Shown: piece after piece, positions 1 through 7,952 of the stretch
Position numbering within the stretch: position 1 is the first letter of the stretch
Layout: every line of letters begins with the position of its first letter
DNA from: Lentzea fradiae
GTDB lineage: Bacteria; Actinomycetota; Actinomycetes; Mycobacteriales; Pseudonocardiaceae
Reading direction: 5' to 3'
Assembly: GCF_900100955.1 (NCBI RefSeq)
Contig: NZ_FNCC01000013.1
Location: 186,001-250,000, forward strand
DNA length: 64,000 bases
Program-made: the position numbers and the translations under genes
Notes under the pieces: generated by a model
Database searches by the model: none
What the model saw: only the letters and a program-made list of their open reading frames with translations
What the model was told of the DNA's origin: nothing

Positions 1-1894
1 CGGCCACCACGTTGTCGTCGGCCAGGCCGTGGATGATCATCAGCGGCTTGGACAGCTTGTCCGCGTCGCCGATCAGCGAGTTCGAGTCGTAGACCTCGGG
101 CTTCTCGTCCGGGTGTCCCAGGTAGCGCTCGGTGTAGTGGGTGTCGTAAAGACGCCAGTCGGTGACCGGCGCCCCCGCGATGCCCGCGTGGAAGACGTCC
201 GGGCGGCGCAGCACGGCCAGCGCCGCCAGGTAGCCGCCGTAGGACCAGCCGCGGATCGCGACCCTGCCCAGGTCCAGGTCGGGTTCGACGGCGGCGGCCG
301 CTCGCAGGGCGTCGACCTGGTCCTCCAGGGTGGCGCCGGCGAAGTCGAACGCGATGGCGCGCTCCCACGCGAGACCACGCCCCGGCGTGCCGCGTCCGTC
401 CACGACCAGCACCGCGAAGCCCTGGTCGGCCAGCCACTGCGACGTCAGGTAGATGTTCTGGGCCGACACGACGCGCTGCGCGTGCGGGCCGCCGTACGGG
501 TCCATCAGCACCGGCAGCTTGGTGCCCGGCACGTGGTCGGACGGCAGCAGCAGCGCGGCCCGCAACTCGCGTTCGCCGAGCGTCAGCAGCCGCGGCGACG
601 CCTTGAGCATCGGCGTCTCCGCGTACGACTCGATCACGTGGTCGCCGACGGAGACCTTCGTGCCGAAACTGTCCACAGTGGCCGAAAGCAGCACAACCGT
701 GTCACCGCCCCGGACAGCGGAGTGCACACCGTCCTCAGTGGACAGCTTTTCGACCTTGTCGCCGACCGAGTAGACGTGCGTCTGCGTCGGGTCGTCCTCC
801 GACGCGGCGACCAGGATCGAGTCCGCGGCGATGTCGAGCACGCGCCGCACCTGCAGACCGCTGGTGAGCACCTCGTCGCCGACGCGCAACGCGTACTCGT
901 CGCCCTCCCCCACGATCCGCACCAGGCGGCCGTCCGGGGTCCACGCCGGAGCCCCGTCGGTGACCTCGAGCCACGCCGGGTCGGTCTCGACGGCGAGCTC
1001 GGACGCCACACCGGTCTCGGGGGCCAGCGAGTAGATCGTGCGGGTCCGCTGGTCGCGGGTCTGCGTCGTGATCAACGGCGCCCCACCGGCCGACCAGTGC
1101 ACGTTGTTCAGGTAGTCGAACTCCAGCAGCACCGGCACGAACGTGCTGTCCAACGACACCACGTGCAGCGACACCGTGGCGTTCGTCGTGCCCGCCGCCG
1201 GGTATGCGATCTCGGTGGCGGCCGTGCCGGGGTTCGCCGGGTCGGCGATGTACCAGCGCTGCACCGGCGCGTTGTTCACGCGCGCGGCGATGATGCGCTT
1301 GCCGTTCGGCTCCCACCAGTAGCCGCGGTAGCGCGACATCTCCTCGGCCGCGATGAACTCGGCGAGACCGAACGTCACGTCCTCACCGTCGGGCTCGGCC
1401 ACGGCGTAGTCCTCGCCCGAGCCCAGCTCGACCACCCGCAGCGTGCCGTGCGTGACGTAAGCCACTCGCTGACCCGTCGGGTCGACACGCGGGTCGATGA
1501 CACCGCCGCGAGTCGGCAGCTCACGAACCTCACCGCCCACCAGGTCGGCCACGAACAACCGCCCGGACAACGCGAACGACGCCACGTTCGCGTCCGCGGA
1601 CAGGGCGTAGCTCACGATCCCCGCGCCGGACTCCCGCGTGCGTTCACGCCGCGCCTTCTCCTCGGCCGGCAAGTCCTCCGGATCGGTCAGCAGCGTCGCC
1701 GGATCGGCGAGCAGCCTCTCGACGCCGGTGGCCGTGTTCAGCTCCCAAAGCCCGTTCGCCCGGCTCGTGGCCGTGGCGGGACGCAGGAAGAAGACACGTG
1801 CCCCGTCCGCCGACACCGAGAAAGTCCTCGGTGCGCCGACGGTGAACCGCTGGGTGCGCGCGTGCTGGCGCGGGAAGGAGATGTCGTTGCCCAC
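1..1894 (-). CDS. S9 (dipeptidyl-peptidase IV-like) serine peptidase, C-terminus cut by window edge
   Basis: This is a prolyl-oligopeptidase-family peptidase that should cleave short, often proline-containing peptides. About 631 residues are visible. An N-terminal propeller-like region (residues about 1-400) is followed by an alpha/beta-hydrolase domain. The nucleophile motif GWSYGGY has Ser at about residue 551. The GLADDN motif carrying the catalytic Asp (about 626-627) lies at the window edge, so the catalytic His is outside. No signal peptide is visible, suggesting a cytosolic enzyme. The GTG at 1894 is close to forced, because an in-frame TAG lies four codons upstream (1906-1904). A TAGTGT hexamer sits 6 nt before it, so the message is probably leaderless. 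The gene diverges from the next gene. Confidence 0.93.
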   Translation of the reverse strand, partial: MGNDISFPRQHARTQRFTVGAPRTFSVSADGARVFFLRPATATSRANGLWELNTATGVERLLADPATLLTDPEDLPAEEKARRERTRESGAGIVSYALSADANVASFALSGRLFVADLVGGEVRELPTRGGVIDPRVDPTGQRVAYVTHGTLRVVELGSGEDYAVAEPDGEDVTFGLAEFIAAEEMSRYRGYWWEPNGKRIIAARVNNAPVQRWYIADPANPGTAATEIAYPAAGTTNATVSLHVVSLDSTFVPVLLEFDYLNNVHWSAGGAPLITTQTRDQRTRTIYSLAPETGVASELAVETDPAWLEVTDGAPAWTPDGRLVRIVGEGDEYALRVGDEVLTSGLQVRRVLDIAADSILVAASEDDPTQTHVYSVGDKVEKLSTEDGVHSAVRGGDTVVLLSATVDSFGTKVSVGDHVIESYAETPMLKASPRLLTLGERELRAALLLPSDHVPGTKLPVLMDPYGGPHAQRVVSAQNIYLTSQWLADQGFAVLVVDGRGTPGRGLAWERAIAFDFAGATLEDQVDALRAAAAVEPDLDLGRVAIRGWSYGGYLAALAVLRRPDVFHAGIAGAPVTDWRLYDTHYTERYLGHPDEKPEVYDSNSLIGDADKLSKPLMIIHGLADDNVVA

Positions 1895-1900
1895 AACCCA

Positions 1901-1906
1901 ACACTA
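1901..1906 (-). promoter_or_regulatory. -10 element, leaderless S9 peptidase mRNA
   Basis: TAGTGT (TAnnnT type) read on the minus strand ends 6 nt before the GTG start, and no Shine-Dalgarno sequence is present. This fits a leaderless transcript beginning at or near the start codon. Confidence 0.5.
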
Positions 1907-2133
1907 ACCCGCGCGGGCGCGCGACACGGCGCCACTCGGCGTAGCCGCGCGGGAACTTCCCCTCCGCACACCACAACATCCTTCACCGGCGAATGCACCA
2001 CCAGATTTTTTCGATCGGCCCTGAACGACCCAGTGCCCCTTCTTCACAACCTGACCAGCGGCGACCACCCCACTCCTCCGGCCATCCCGCCCGCGCCGGA
2101 CGTTCGAGACGCCAAGAGGTTGAGCGCGTTTCT

Positions 2134-2159
2134 GAACCGAGAAGCAACCCCGCCCGTAT
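2134..2159 (+). promoter_or_regulatory. Possible ECF sigma promoter for COG4315 gene
   Basis: GAACC (2134-2138) and CGTAT (2155-2159) are separated by exactly 16 nt, the geometry of many extracytoplasmic-function sigma promoters. Transcription would start about 35-40 nt before the next gene. The match rests on short motifs only. Confidence 0.35.
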
Positions 2160-2200
2160 GGCCTGGATAGAGCGAACGGATGGACAAGGAGGACATGAGT

Positions 2201-2875
2201 GTGATCCGACGTAACCGCATTGCCATCGGGCTCGCCGCGGGACTGGCAGTTGTGCTGGGTCTGGGTGTCTGGAGCGCCACGAGCGGTGGCACGAGCTCCA
2301 AGCCGGTGGCACAGACCGAAACCGACCTGGGCGTCCTCGGTGACTACGGCGACGTGGGTCAGCCCCCGGTACTCCAGGAACCCGCCCAGCTGCCCGAGAC
2401 CCCGGTCCAGCAGCAGGCACCGGAAGTCCCTGCAGCGCAGCAACCCCCGGCCGCGCAACCCCCGGCCGCAGCCCCGGTCAGCTCCCTGAAGCTGGTCGGC
2501 AAGGCAGTGGACCAGATGGGCCTCGTCGTCCAGGACGGCGACGGCCGCACGATGTACCGCTTCGACAAGGACACCCCGAAGCCGGAAGGCAAGTCGAACT
2601 GCAACGGCCAGTGCGCCGAGACGTGGCCGCCGCTGCTCTCCGACACGATCCCGCAGGTCGAAGGCATCAACGCGAGCCTGGTCTCCCTGATCACCCGCGC
2701 CGACGGCAAGAAGCAGGTCGCGATCGACGGCTGGCCCCTCTACGCCTACTCCCAGGACCCGAAGCCGGGCGCCTGGAAGGGCCAGGGCGTGGGCGGAACC
2801 TGGTACGTGATCCAGCCCGACGGCAAGCGCAACGTGGAGTGCCTGCCCCCCGGCGTCACGGCCCCCGCTGCCTGA
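2201..2875 (+). CDS. Membrane-anchored COG4315-type protein with secreted Y-X4-D repeats
   Basis: The protein has a short basic N-terminus, one membrane segment (about residues 7-25, Ile/Ala/Leu/Val rich) and a Pro/Gln/Ala-rich linker. A C-terminal domain then carries two copies of the secreted Y-X4-D repeat (Lipoprotein_15 family), seen as MYRFDKD and PLYAYSQD, plus a Cys pair (CNGQC). The family is extracytoplasmic with no defined reaction; roles in envelope stress or heme/metal handling have been proposed for relatives. No lipobox Cys is seen, so it is probably anchored by the N-terminal helix. GTG at 2201 is preferred because AAGGAGG lies 8 nt upstream. ATG at 2195 (2 nt from that site) and ATG at 2180 are in frame but worse spaced. 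The gene is followed by strong hairpins. Confidence 0.85.
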   Translation: MIRRNRIAIGLAAGLAVVLGLGVWSATSGGTSSKPVAQTETDLGVLGDYGDVGQPPVLQEPAQLPETPVQQQAPEVPAAQQPPAAQPPAAAPVSSLKLVGKAVDQMGLVVQDGDGRTMYRFDKDTPKPEGKSNCNGQCAETWPPLLSDTIPQVEGINASLVSLITRADGKKQVAIDGWPLYAYSQDPKPGAWKGQGVGGTWYVIQPDGKRNVECLPPGVTAPAA

Positions 2876-2933
2876 CCCCCACACACACTTCCTTTAGGAC
2901 GGTCCATCTGAGACAGACAACACCCTGACGTGC

Positions 2934-2963
2934 AACCCCGGCCCTGGGGAAGGGGCCGGGGTT
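2934..2963 (+). terminator. Hairpin after COG4315 gene
   Basis: An 11-bp GC-rich stem (2934-2944 with 2953-2963, arms AACCCCGGCCC and GGGCCGGGGTT) with an 8-nt loop lies about 60 nt past the stop codon. It has no long T tract, as is common in actinobacterial terminators. Confidence 0.7.
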
Positions 2964-2998
2964 CGCGTCGTTCACCCGTTCGCTTCGGTTTCACACCA

Positions 2999-3037
2999 CG
3001 TCGCAGGGCGCCACCGCTTCGGTGGCGCCCTGCGACG
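2999..3037. terminator. Perfect 18-bp hairpin, second terminator
   Basis: The arms 2999-3016 and 3020-3037 are perfectly complementary over 18 bp with a 3-nt loop, followed by TTT on the plus strand. The hairpin lies between two converging genes and could stop transcription from either side. Confidence 0.75.
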
Positions 3038-3204
3038 TTTCGGCGCGGAAGTGACCACTGCCCAACGCAACAGCACCCCGCGCAAAGCACCAGGCGTGCC
3101 ATCTACCCGCCCGAAGCGCTGGCCGGCCCCCTTTGGGGCTCAATGGCAGAGCCCTCAAGAAGCCACAGGCACGCAAGCGACCACAGGCGTCCCCCCGAAC
3201 GGAA
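3038..3204. other. Non-coding spacer between converging transcripts
   Basis: This stretch lies between the hairpins of the COG4315 gene and of glyA. I see no credible gene, tRNA or repeat in it on either strand. Confidence 0.5.
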
Positions 3205-3237
3205 GACCCCCTGAGCCCAAACGCTGCCCAGGGGGTC
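3205..3237 (-). terminator. glyA terminator
   Basis: A 9-bp stem, GACCCCCTG (3205-3213) with CAGGGGGTC (3229-3237), encloses a 15-nt loop about 30 nt downstream of the glyA stop. Confidence 0.7.
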
Positions 3238-3268
3238 CGGCAAGATCATCCGCGAAGCGGCGGTGTCC

Positions 3269-4534
3269 TCACAACGTCGAGTACAGCGGGTGCTTGGCGG
3301 CCAGAACCTCCACCCGAGCCCGCAACTCCTCAACAGCCGCCCCGGGCTTCAAAGCCTCGGCGATGACATCAGCGACCTCGACGAAGTCGGCCTCCCCGAA
3401 CCCGCGGGTGGCCAACGCGGGCGTCCCGATCCGCAACCCGGAGGTCACCATCGGAGGCCGGGGGTCATTGGGAACAGCGTTGCGGTTGACGGTGATCCCG
3501 ATCCGGTGCAGGACGTCCTCTGCCTGCTTCCCGTCGAGCTCGGACGAGACCAGGTCCACCAGCACCAGGTGGACATCGGTCCCCCCGGTCAGCACCTTCA
3601 CCCCGGCCTCGGCAACATCCGCCTGGGACAACCGCTCCGCCAGAATCCGGGCCCCTTCCAACGTCCGCCGCTGCCGGTCGGCGAACTCAGGAGAAGCGGC
3701 GTGCTTGAACGCCACGGCCTTGGCCGCGATCACGTGCTCGAGAGGACCACCCTGCTGCCCGGGGAACACGGCAGAGTTGATCTTCTTGGCGATGTCCGCC
3801 TCGTTGGACAGGATCACACCGCCACGAGGCCCGCCCAGGGTCTTGTGCGTGGTGGTGGTCGTGACATGCGCGTGCGGCACAGGCGACGGGTGCAACCCAG
3901 CAGCCACAAGACCGGCGAAGTGCGCCATGTCGACCATCAGGTAAGCATCGACCGAGTCGGCGATCCGCCGGAACTCCGCGAAGTCCAGCTGACGCGGGTA
4001 AGCCGACCACCCTGCCACGATCAACCGCGGCCGGTGCTCGGCAGCCAGCCGCTCGACCTCGGCCATGTCCACGCGCCCGTCGGTGTCGGAGACGTGGTAC
4101 GGCACGACGTTGTAGAGCTTGCCGGAGAAGTTGATGCGCATGCCGTGCGTCAGGTGGCCGCCGTGCGCGAGGTCGAGGCCGAGGATCGTGTCGCCGGGCT
4201 GGAGCAGGGCGAACATCGCGGCCGCGTTGGCCTGGGCGCCGGAGTGCGGCTGGACGTTCGCGAAGCCCGCGCCGAAGAGCGACTTGATGCGCTCGATCGC
4301 CAGGCGCTCCACGACGTCGACGTGCTCGCAGCCGCCGTAGTAGCGGCGGCCGGGGTAGCCCTCCGCGTACTTGTTCGTCAGCACCGAGCCCTGGGCCTGC
4401 AGCACGGAGACGGGCGTGAAGTTCTCCGAGGCGATCATCTCGAGGGTGCCCTGCTGGCGCGCCAGCTCGGCGGCAACGGCCTCGGCGACCTCGGGGTCGT
4501 ACTCCGCGAGGGAGGCGTTGAACTGCTCGGACAT
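3269..4534 (-). CDS. glyA: Serine hydroxymethyltransferase
   Basis: This is a PLP enzyme interconverting serine plus tetrahydrofolate with glycine plus 5,10-methylene-tetrahydrofolate in the cytosol. The 421-residue length is normal for the family. The PLP lysine is K231 in the TTTTTHKTLGGPRGG block. The N-terminal signature LEMIASENFTP and the YAEGYPGRRYYGG segment (about 56-68) are intact. The start is 13 nt after the gcvT stop, so glyA is the second gene of a gcvT-glyA operon under the upstream glycine riboswitch. This ties one-carbon production to glycine level: GcvT feeds methylene-folate and GlyA uses or regenerates it. No gcvH or gcvP lies in the window. Confidence 0.98.
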   Translation of the reverse strand: MSEQFNASLAEYDPEVAEAVAAELARQQGTLEMIASENFTPVSVLQAQGSVLTNKYAEGYPGRRYYGGCEHVDVVERLAIERIKSLFGAGFANVQPHSGAQANAAAMFALLQPGDTILGLDLAHGGHLTHGMRINFSGKLYNVVPYHVSDTDGRVDMAEVERLAAEHRPRLIVAGWSAYPRQLDFAEFRRIADSVDAYLMVDMAHFAGLVAAGLHPSPVPHAHVTTTTTHKTLGGPRGGVILSNEADIAKKINSAVFPGQQGGPLEHVIAAKAVAFKHAASPEFADRQRRTLEGARILAERLSQADVAEAGVKVLTGGTDVHLVLVDLVSSELDGKQAEDVLHRIGITVNRNAVPNDPRPPMVTSGLRIGTPALATRGFGEADFVEVADVIAEALKPGAAVEELRARVEVLAAKHPLYSTL

Positions 4535-4547
4535 CTGGAAGATCTCC

Positions 4548-5642
4548 CTACTTGGCGCGCTTGTAGAACGGAAGTGCGACGACCTCGACCGGCTGCTTCT
4601 TGCCGCGGACGTCCACCAGCAGTGAGGTGCCCGGCTCGGAGTTCGCGCGGGACACGTAGGCCATGGCGACGGAGTAGCCGAGGGTCGGGGACAGCGCGCC
4701 CGACGTCACCTCGCCCACGACCTCGTCGCCGTTCAGCACCGCGTAGCCGTGCCGCGGGGCGCGGCGCTCGGGAGTCTTCAGTCCGACGAGGACCGAGTCC
4801 ACACCGGACTCGGCGACCTTCGCCAGTGCCTCGCGGCCGACGAAGTCGCCTTCCTTGTCGAGCTTCACGACGCGGCCGAGGTTCGCGTTGTACGGCGTCA
4901 GGGCCGTCGTCAGCTCGTTGCCGTACAACGGCATCCCGGCTTCGAGGCGCAACGTGTCGCGGCAGCCGAGGCCGCACGGCTTGAGGTCGTGCTCCTCGCC
5001 CGCGGAGAGCAGCGCGGCCCAGACGGCGGAGGCGTCGGCGGGCGCGACGAACAGCTCGAAGCCCTCCTCGCCGGTGTAACCGGTGCGCGCCAGCAGAACG
5101 TCGACACCGGCGACGGTCGAGGGGTAGGAGGCGTAGTACTTGACCGCCGCCAGGTCGGTCTCGGTGAGACCGGACAGGATCTCGACCGACTTCGGGCCCT
5201 GGATCGCGATCAGCGCGTACTCGGTCGACCTGTCCGTCACGACGGTGTCGAACCCGGCGGCGCGTTCCACGAGTGCCTCGGCGACGACGGTCGCGTTGGA
5301 GGCGTTGGCGACGACCATGAACTCCTCGTCGCCCAGCCGGTAGACGATCAGGTCGTCGAGCACGCCGCCGTCGGCCTGCGTGATCATCGTGTAGCGGGCT
5401 TTGCCGACCGCCAGCGCGGAGAGGTGCCCGACCAGCGCGTAGTCGAGCGCCGCGCCCGCCTGCGGTCCGGTCAGGACGATCTCACCCATGTGCGTGAGGT
5501 CGAACAGGCCCGCGGACTTGCGCACCGCGTGGTGCTCCGCGAGCTCGCTCGAGTAGCGCAGCGGCATCCGCCAGCCCGCGAAGTCGGTGAACATCGCGCC
5601 GAGCTGCTCGTGCTCGGCGTTCAGAGGCGTGAGGCGGGACAT
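4548..5642 (-). CDS. gcvT: Glycine cleavage system T protein (aminomethyltransferase)
   Basis: GcvT transfers the aminomethyl carbon from lipoyl-GcvH to tetrahydrofolate, releasing ammonia. The protein is 364 residues, normal for the family. N-terminal folate-binding domain signatures are visible: FAGWRMPLRY, GLFDLTHMGEI, and DGGVLDDLIVYR with the conserved Asp at about 96-97. The ARTGYTGEEGFE motif lies near 190 and a C-terminal barrel follows. AAGGAGCG lies 6 nt before ATG 5642. That ATG overlaps the stop of a 24-codon leader ORF (TGATG), suggesting translational coupling. Expression is probably riboswitch-controlled. Confidence 0.97.
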   Translation of the reverse strand: MSRLTPLNAEHEQLGAMFTDFAGWRMPLRYSSELAEHHAVRKSAGLFDLTHMGEIVLTGPQAGAALDYALVGHLSALAVGKARYTMITQADGGVLDDLIVYRLGDEEFMVVANASNATVVAEALVERAAGFDTVVTDRSTEYALIAIQGPKSVEILSGLTETDLAAVKYYASYPSTVAGVDVLLARTGYTGEEGFELFVAPADASAVWAALLSAGEEHDLKPCGLGCRDTLRLEAGMPLYGNELTTALTPYNANLGRVVKLDKEGDFVGREALAKVAESGVDSVLVGLKTPERRAPRHGYAVLNGDEVVGEVTSGALSPTLGYSVAMAYVSRANSEPGTSLLVDVRGKKQPVEVVALPFYKRAK

Positions 5643-5716
5643 CAGAACGCTCCTTGTGGGTGCGCCGAAGAGCCGGGCGGCGCCGGCTGAGGCAACAGAA
5701 GAATGACACGGTCCAT
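5642..5716 (-). CDS. 24-residue leader ORF between glycine riboswitch and gcvT
   Basis: A small ORF begins with ATG at 5716, 6-7 nt after a strong AGGGAGGAG ribosome site, and ends with TGA overlapping the gcvT ATG (TGATG). The peptide starts MDRVILLLPQ and ends HPQGAF; the middle is Pro/Gly/Ser rich and there is no glycine run. The site sits just downstream of the second glycine aptamer, in the position of the expression platform. Ribosomes could be loaded here and re-initiate at gcvT, making the peptide a coupling device and not a functional protein. This is inference. It matches no family known to me. Confidence 0.55.
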   Translation of the reverse strand: MDRVILLLPQPAPPGSSAHPQGAF

Positions 5717-5732
5717 CGGAGACTCCTCCCTA

Positions 5733-5932
5733 GAGCGAGCCTCCCCCTCTGTCATGAGCCTGAGAGCTTCACCACCGCAGTGGTTTGCACCGTGGGCGAG
5801 GCCGATGGGCCTGCTTTCCAGAGTTGCCTTCGTCGTGCGGTAGGGGTACCTGAGAGATTCCGGGGAGGAGTTGCTCCTTCGGCGCCCGCGGCGGCCCGGG
5901 GATCCGGGACCGGCGGGACTCTCCCGCGCGAC
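5733..5932 (-). ncRNA. Tandem glycine riboswitch upstream of gcvT-glyA
   Basis: Read on the minus strand, the first aptamer runs from CGCGGGAGAGTCC near 5930 through CGCCGAAGGAGCAA, CCCCGGAATCTCTCAGG and CTCTGGAAA near 5817. The second aptamer follows with the CACGGTGCAAACC core, GAAGCTCTCAGGC and GACAGAGGGGGAGG near 5733. These are the conserved blocks of the gcvT glycine riboswitch, in which two aptamers share one expression platform. In known cases glycine binding turns on glycine-cleavage genes. Aptamer boundaries are approximate. Confidence 0.92.
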
Positions 5933-5963
5933 ATCGACGGCCGTGTTCAGTTGTCAGCCCCAG

Positions 5964-5969
5964 ACGCTA
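5964..5969 (-). promoter_or_regulatory. -10 element for the riboswitch transcript
   Basis: TAGCGT on the minus strand lies about 30 nt before the first aptamer, placing the start near 5957. I see no good -35 at standard spacing. Confidence 0.45.
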
Positions 5970-5981
5970 GCAGGCCAAACG

Positions 5982-6284
5982 TCACAGCGGCACGCCCTGC
6001 GCGGTCTTCTCGACCACTTTGCGCTCCGCGTAGAACGACACGAACGGGATCGTGCCGGCGAGCAGCACCAGGACCGTGCCCTTGATGGACCAGCGCAGCT
6101 TCAGCGCCAGGTCGACGGCGATCACCAGGTACACGGCGTAGAGGAAGCCGTGGATCGGGCCGACGACCTTCATGGCGCCGCCCATGTCGGCGGCGTACTT
6201 GAACACCATCGCCACGCACAGGAGCAGGAGGAAGACTCCGACCACGTAAGCCATGACCCTGAACCGGGTCAACGCACCCTTCAT
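5982..6284 (-). CDS. DUF3817 membrane protein
   Basis: A 100-residue integral membrane protein with about three hydrophobic helices: residues about 7-27 (MAYVVGVFLLLLCVAMVF), 40-60 (IHGFLYAVYLVIAVDLAL) and 66-82. The GPIHGFLYAVY segment is typical of the DUF3817 family, whose function is not known. GGAGG lies about 7 nt before ATG 6284. The gene follows the upstream membrane-protein gene by 16 nt and is probably co-transcribed with it. It lies just upstream of the glycine riboswitch promoter. Confidence 0.85.
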   Translation of the reverse strand: MKGALTRFRVMAYVVGVFLLLLCVAMVFKYAADMGGAMKVVGPIHGFLYAVYLVIAVDLALKLRWSIKGTVLVLLAGTIPFVSFYAERKVVEKTAQGVPL

Positions 6285-6300
6285 CTGCCCGCCTCCGCGC

Positions 6301-6681
6301 TCAACGACCGTCCCGCGCGTTGAGGTCCGCGAGCATGCGGTTGTAGGCCGCGAGCTCCGCGTCTTCGTCGTCGTCGAGGTGCTCGACAGGCGCGGGTTTG
6401 ACGGCGTCAACGGTAGCCACCGGCTCGGGCGCGTCCGCAACCGGCTCCGATGCGAGAGCCTCGTCACGGTTCTGGGTCGCCAACCGGCGGAAGCGCCACA
6501 CCATGAAGATGGGGAAGAGGCCGAAGAGCGGCCACTGGAGCACGTACCCGAGGTTCTGGAACGTGCCGCTGGCGGACTCGAAACGCTGCCACTGCCAGTA
6601 CGCGAGACCCCAGCACACGACCAGCGCCACCAGACAGGCGAACGCGATCAGCAGGCGTTTGGGGGTAAGGAGGCCGCGCAC
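6301..6681 (-). CDS. Conserved two-helix membrane protein
   Basis: This 126-residue protein has a membrane helix at about residues 8-28 (LLIAFACLVALVVCWGLAYW), a second near 50-66 (WPLFGLFPIFMVW), and a long acidic cytoplasmic tail rich in Asp/Glu/Ala/Pro. Such proteins are conserved next to DUF3817 genes in actinomycetes, with no known role. GTG 6681 is chosen because a TAGTGT hexamer ends exactly 7 nt before it, the same leaderless geometry seen at several other genes here. GTG 6690 and ATG 6747 are in-frame alternatives without ribosome sites. Confidence 0.75.
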   Translation of the reverse strand: MRGLLTPKRLLIAFACLVALVVCWGLAYWQWQRFESASGTFQNLGYVLQWPLFGLFPIFMVWRFRRLATQNRDEALASEPVADAPEPVATVDAVKPAPVEHLDDDEDAELAAYNRMLADLNARDGR

Positions 6682-6688
6682 GACCTCC

Positions 6689-6694
6689 ACACTA
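6689..6694 (-). promoter_or_regulatory. -10 element, leaderless membrane-protein operon
   Basis: TAGTGT on the minus strand ends 7 nt before GTG 6681. It is used here to select that start for the two-gene membrane-protein operon. Confidence 0.45.
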
Positions 6695-6777
6695 CTTGGG
6701 TACCGCCACCCCGATCGACCACAGGTGAGCGGGGTACCAGCGAACACGGGGCCCCGGTCGGGAGGCCCCGTCCTCTT

Positions 6778-7272
6778 TTATGCCACGCCGTCCCGGCGCT
6801 GCCTCTGCAGACGTGCGACGCACCAGGCCGCGGCGGAGCCACGGCGGAGGTGCTGGAGAACCGTCATCGGTCCCAGGCGCCGTCCGAGGTCGGCGGGCGT
6901 CAGGCCGGCAGCGCGGTAGTCGAGCGCGCGCTGGTCCAGCGGGCTGATGCCCGCGTCCCACCACTGCTCGGCCTCGCTGACGTCACCGACGAGCTGCCAG
7001 TAGCTCGCTGCGGCGGCGAGCAACGCCTCGGGTGCCTCCGGCGCCCTCTTGCGCATCGCGGCCACGTAGGCCGGATCCGCCGAGTCGACCTTGACCAAGC
7101 CGCGCGACCCGCTCCTGGAAGCACCCCGCTGCACGGGAATGCCCGGCGCCGAGGGGGGAGCCTCGGCGAGCCACGCGTTCTTGATCCGGTTCACCTCCTG
7201 CATCTCTGCGTCGTCAGACCGTTCAGCCGCCCACTGCTTCAAGAGCTCGTGGACCCCGGAGTCCTCGACCAT
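6778..7272 (-). CDS. Hypothetical protein with helical W-x2-AG-type repeats
   Basis: This 164-residue soluble protein was not assigned to a named family. The C-terminal half contains two short helical units of the form EAEQWWDAGISPLDQRALDYRAAGLTPADL. Such units occur in actinobacterial hypothetical proteins, often with tandem helix pairs. The N-terminal half is charged and likely helical. GAGGAGG lies 5 nt before ATG 7272, which defines the start. It stands alone between the small membrane-protein genes. Confidence 0.75.
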   Translation of the reverse strand: MVEDSGVHELLKQWAAERSDDAEMQEVNRIKNAWLAEAPPSAPGIPVQRGASRSGSRGLVKVDSADPAYVAAMRKRAPEAPEALLAAAASYWQLVGDVSEAEQWWDAGISPLDQRALDYRAAGLTPADLGRRLGPMTVLQHLRRGSAAAWCVARLQRQRRDGVA

Positions 7273-7433
7273 CCATGCCTCCTCGTCGGTCGGGGATCGG
7301 CCATTGCAGCGGAAGGTATTCGGTAGGTCTGACAATCGCCAGACCCTGAATCGCCAGAACACCCGTTACCAGTGCGTGATTGGCCGCATTCCACCCGTCC
7401 GGCTCAACGCGAACGGCCGAAGATCACGGAGCG

Positions 7434-7616
7434 TCACTGGTTGATCGGCGTCGCCGTCCCGAAGAGGCTCCTGACGAAGGTGATGATCGACTCCGCGCCG
7501 TCCCGCAGCCAGCCCAGCACCGTCTGGACCGCGCCGGCGGACTCCTCGGGCCGGGTGATCAGGAGGAACAGCACCAGCGCGACGACCGCCAGCACTAGCA
7601 CCTTCTTGAGGTTCAC
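7434..7616 (-). CDS. Small single-helix membrane protein (60 aa)
   Basis: A short basic N-terminus precedes one strong hydrophobic helix (about residues 6-25, VLVLAVVALVLFLLI) and an amphipathic C-terminal part ending in a second hydrophobic stretch. GTG 7616 follows GGAGAGG by 5 nt; an in-frame ATG at 7634 lacks such a site. Function unknown. Similar tiny membrane proteins are common in Pseudonocardiales, which is a general impression and not a search result. Confidence 0.7.
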   Translation of the reverse strand: MNLKKVLVLAVVALVLFLLITRPEESAGAVQTVLGWLRDGAESIITFVRSLFGTATPINQ

Positions 7617-7952
7617 AGGTACCTCTCCGTCCATGTCGCTCTCAGCTGAGGCGGCGGACCGCCGTGTCACCCGACATGGTCCACCATTCACCCTTGCGAT
7701 GAACAACGACCACGTCCGACACGCCACACGATCCGGCAGCGACGCACGCCTGCATCGCACCCAATGTCACTCGAATGGCGTATAAAGAGGGCCACATCCA
7801 GCGCCGATGTCCTGGGCACGAGGTGAACACGGACTCCCTCGCATCCCACAGCTTGGACACGAACTGATGCACTGAGCCTCACCCGATTGCCGAAGGCCAG
7901 GCATCACGCTCCGTCACGTCGTCGTGGCGCAATTTAATGCGCACCCGAACAT
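7617..7952. other. Gene-free spacer
   Basis: A 76-codon reading frame can be drawn on the minus strand at 7872-7642, but it lacks a ribosome site, family signature and protein-like composition. A weak stem (GCGCA with TGCGC, 7927-7942) just past the racemase stop may help terminate that operon. I see nothing else. Confidence 0.5.

Noticed and set aside
29..2170. 713-codon plus-strand frame opposite the S9 peptidase
   Set aside because: Arg/Val/Gly-rich antisense shadow of high-GC third-position bias; the minus strand has clear peptidase motifs and catalytic residues.
3038..3204. Possible tRNA or small RNA between the COG4315 gene and glyA
   Set aside because: No T-loop GTTCRAAYC motif or cloverleaf pairing could be found.
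7642..7872. 76-codon minus-strand frame
   Set aside because: It has no ribosome site, no leaderless -10, no recognisable motif, and it overlaps the promoter region of the small membrane protein.
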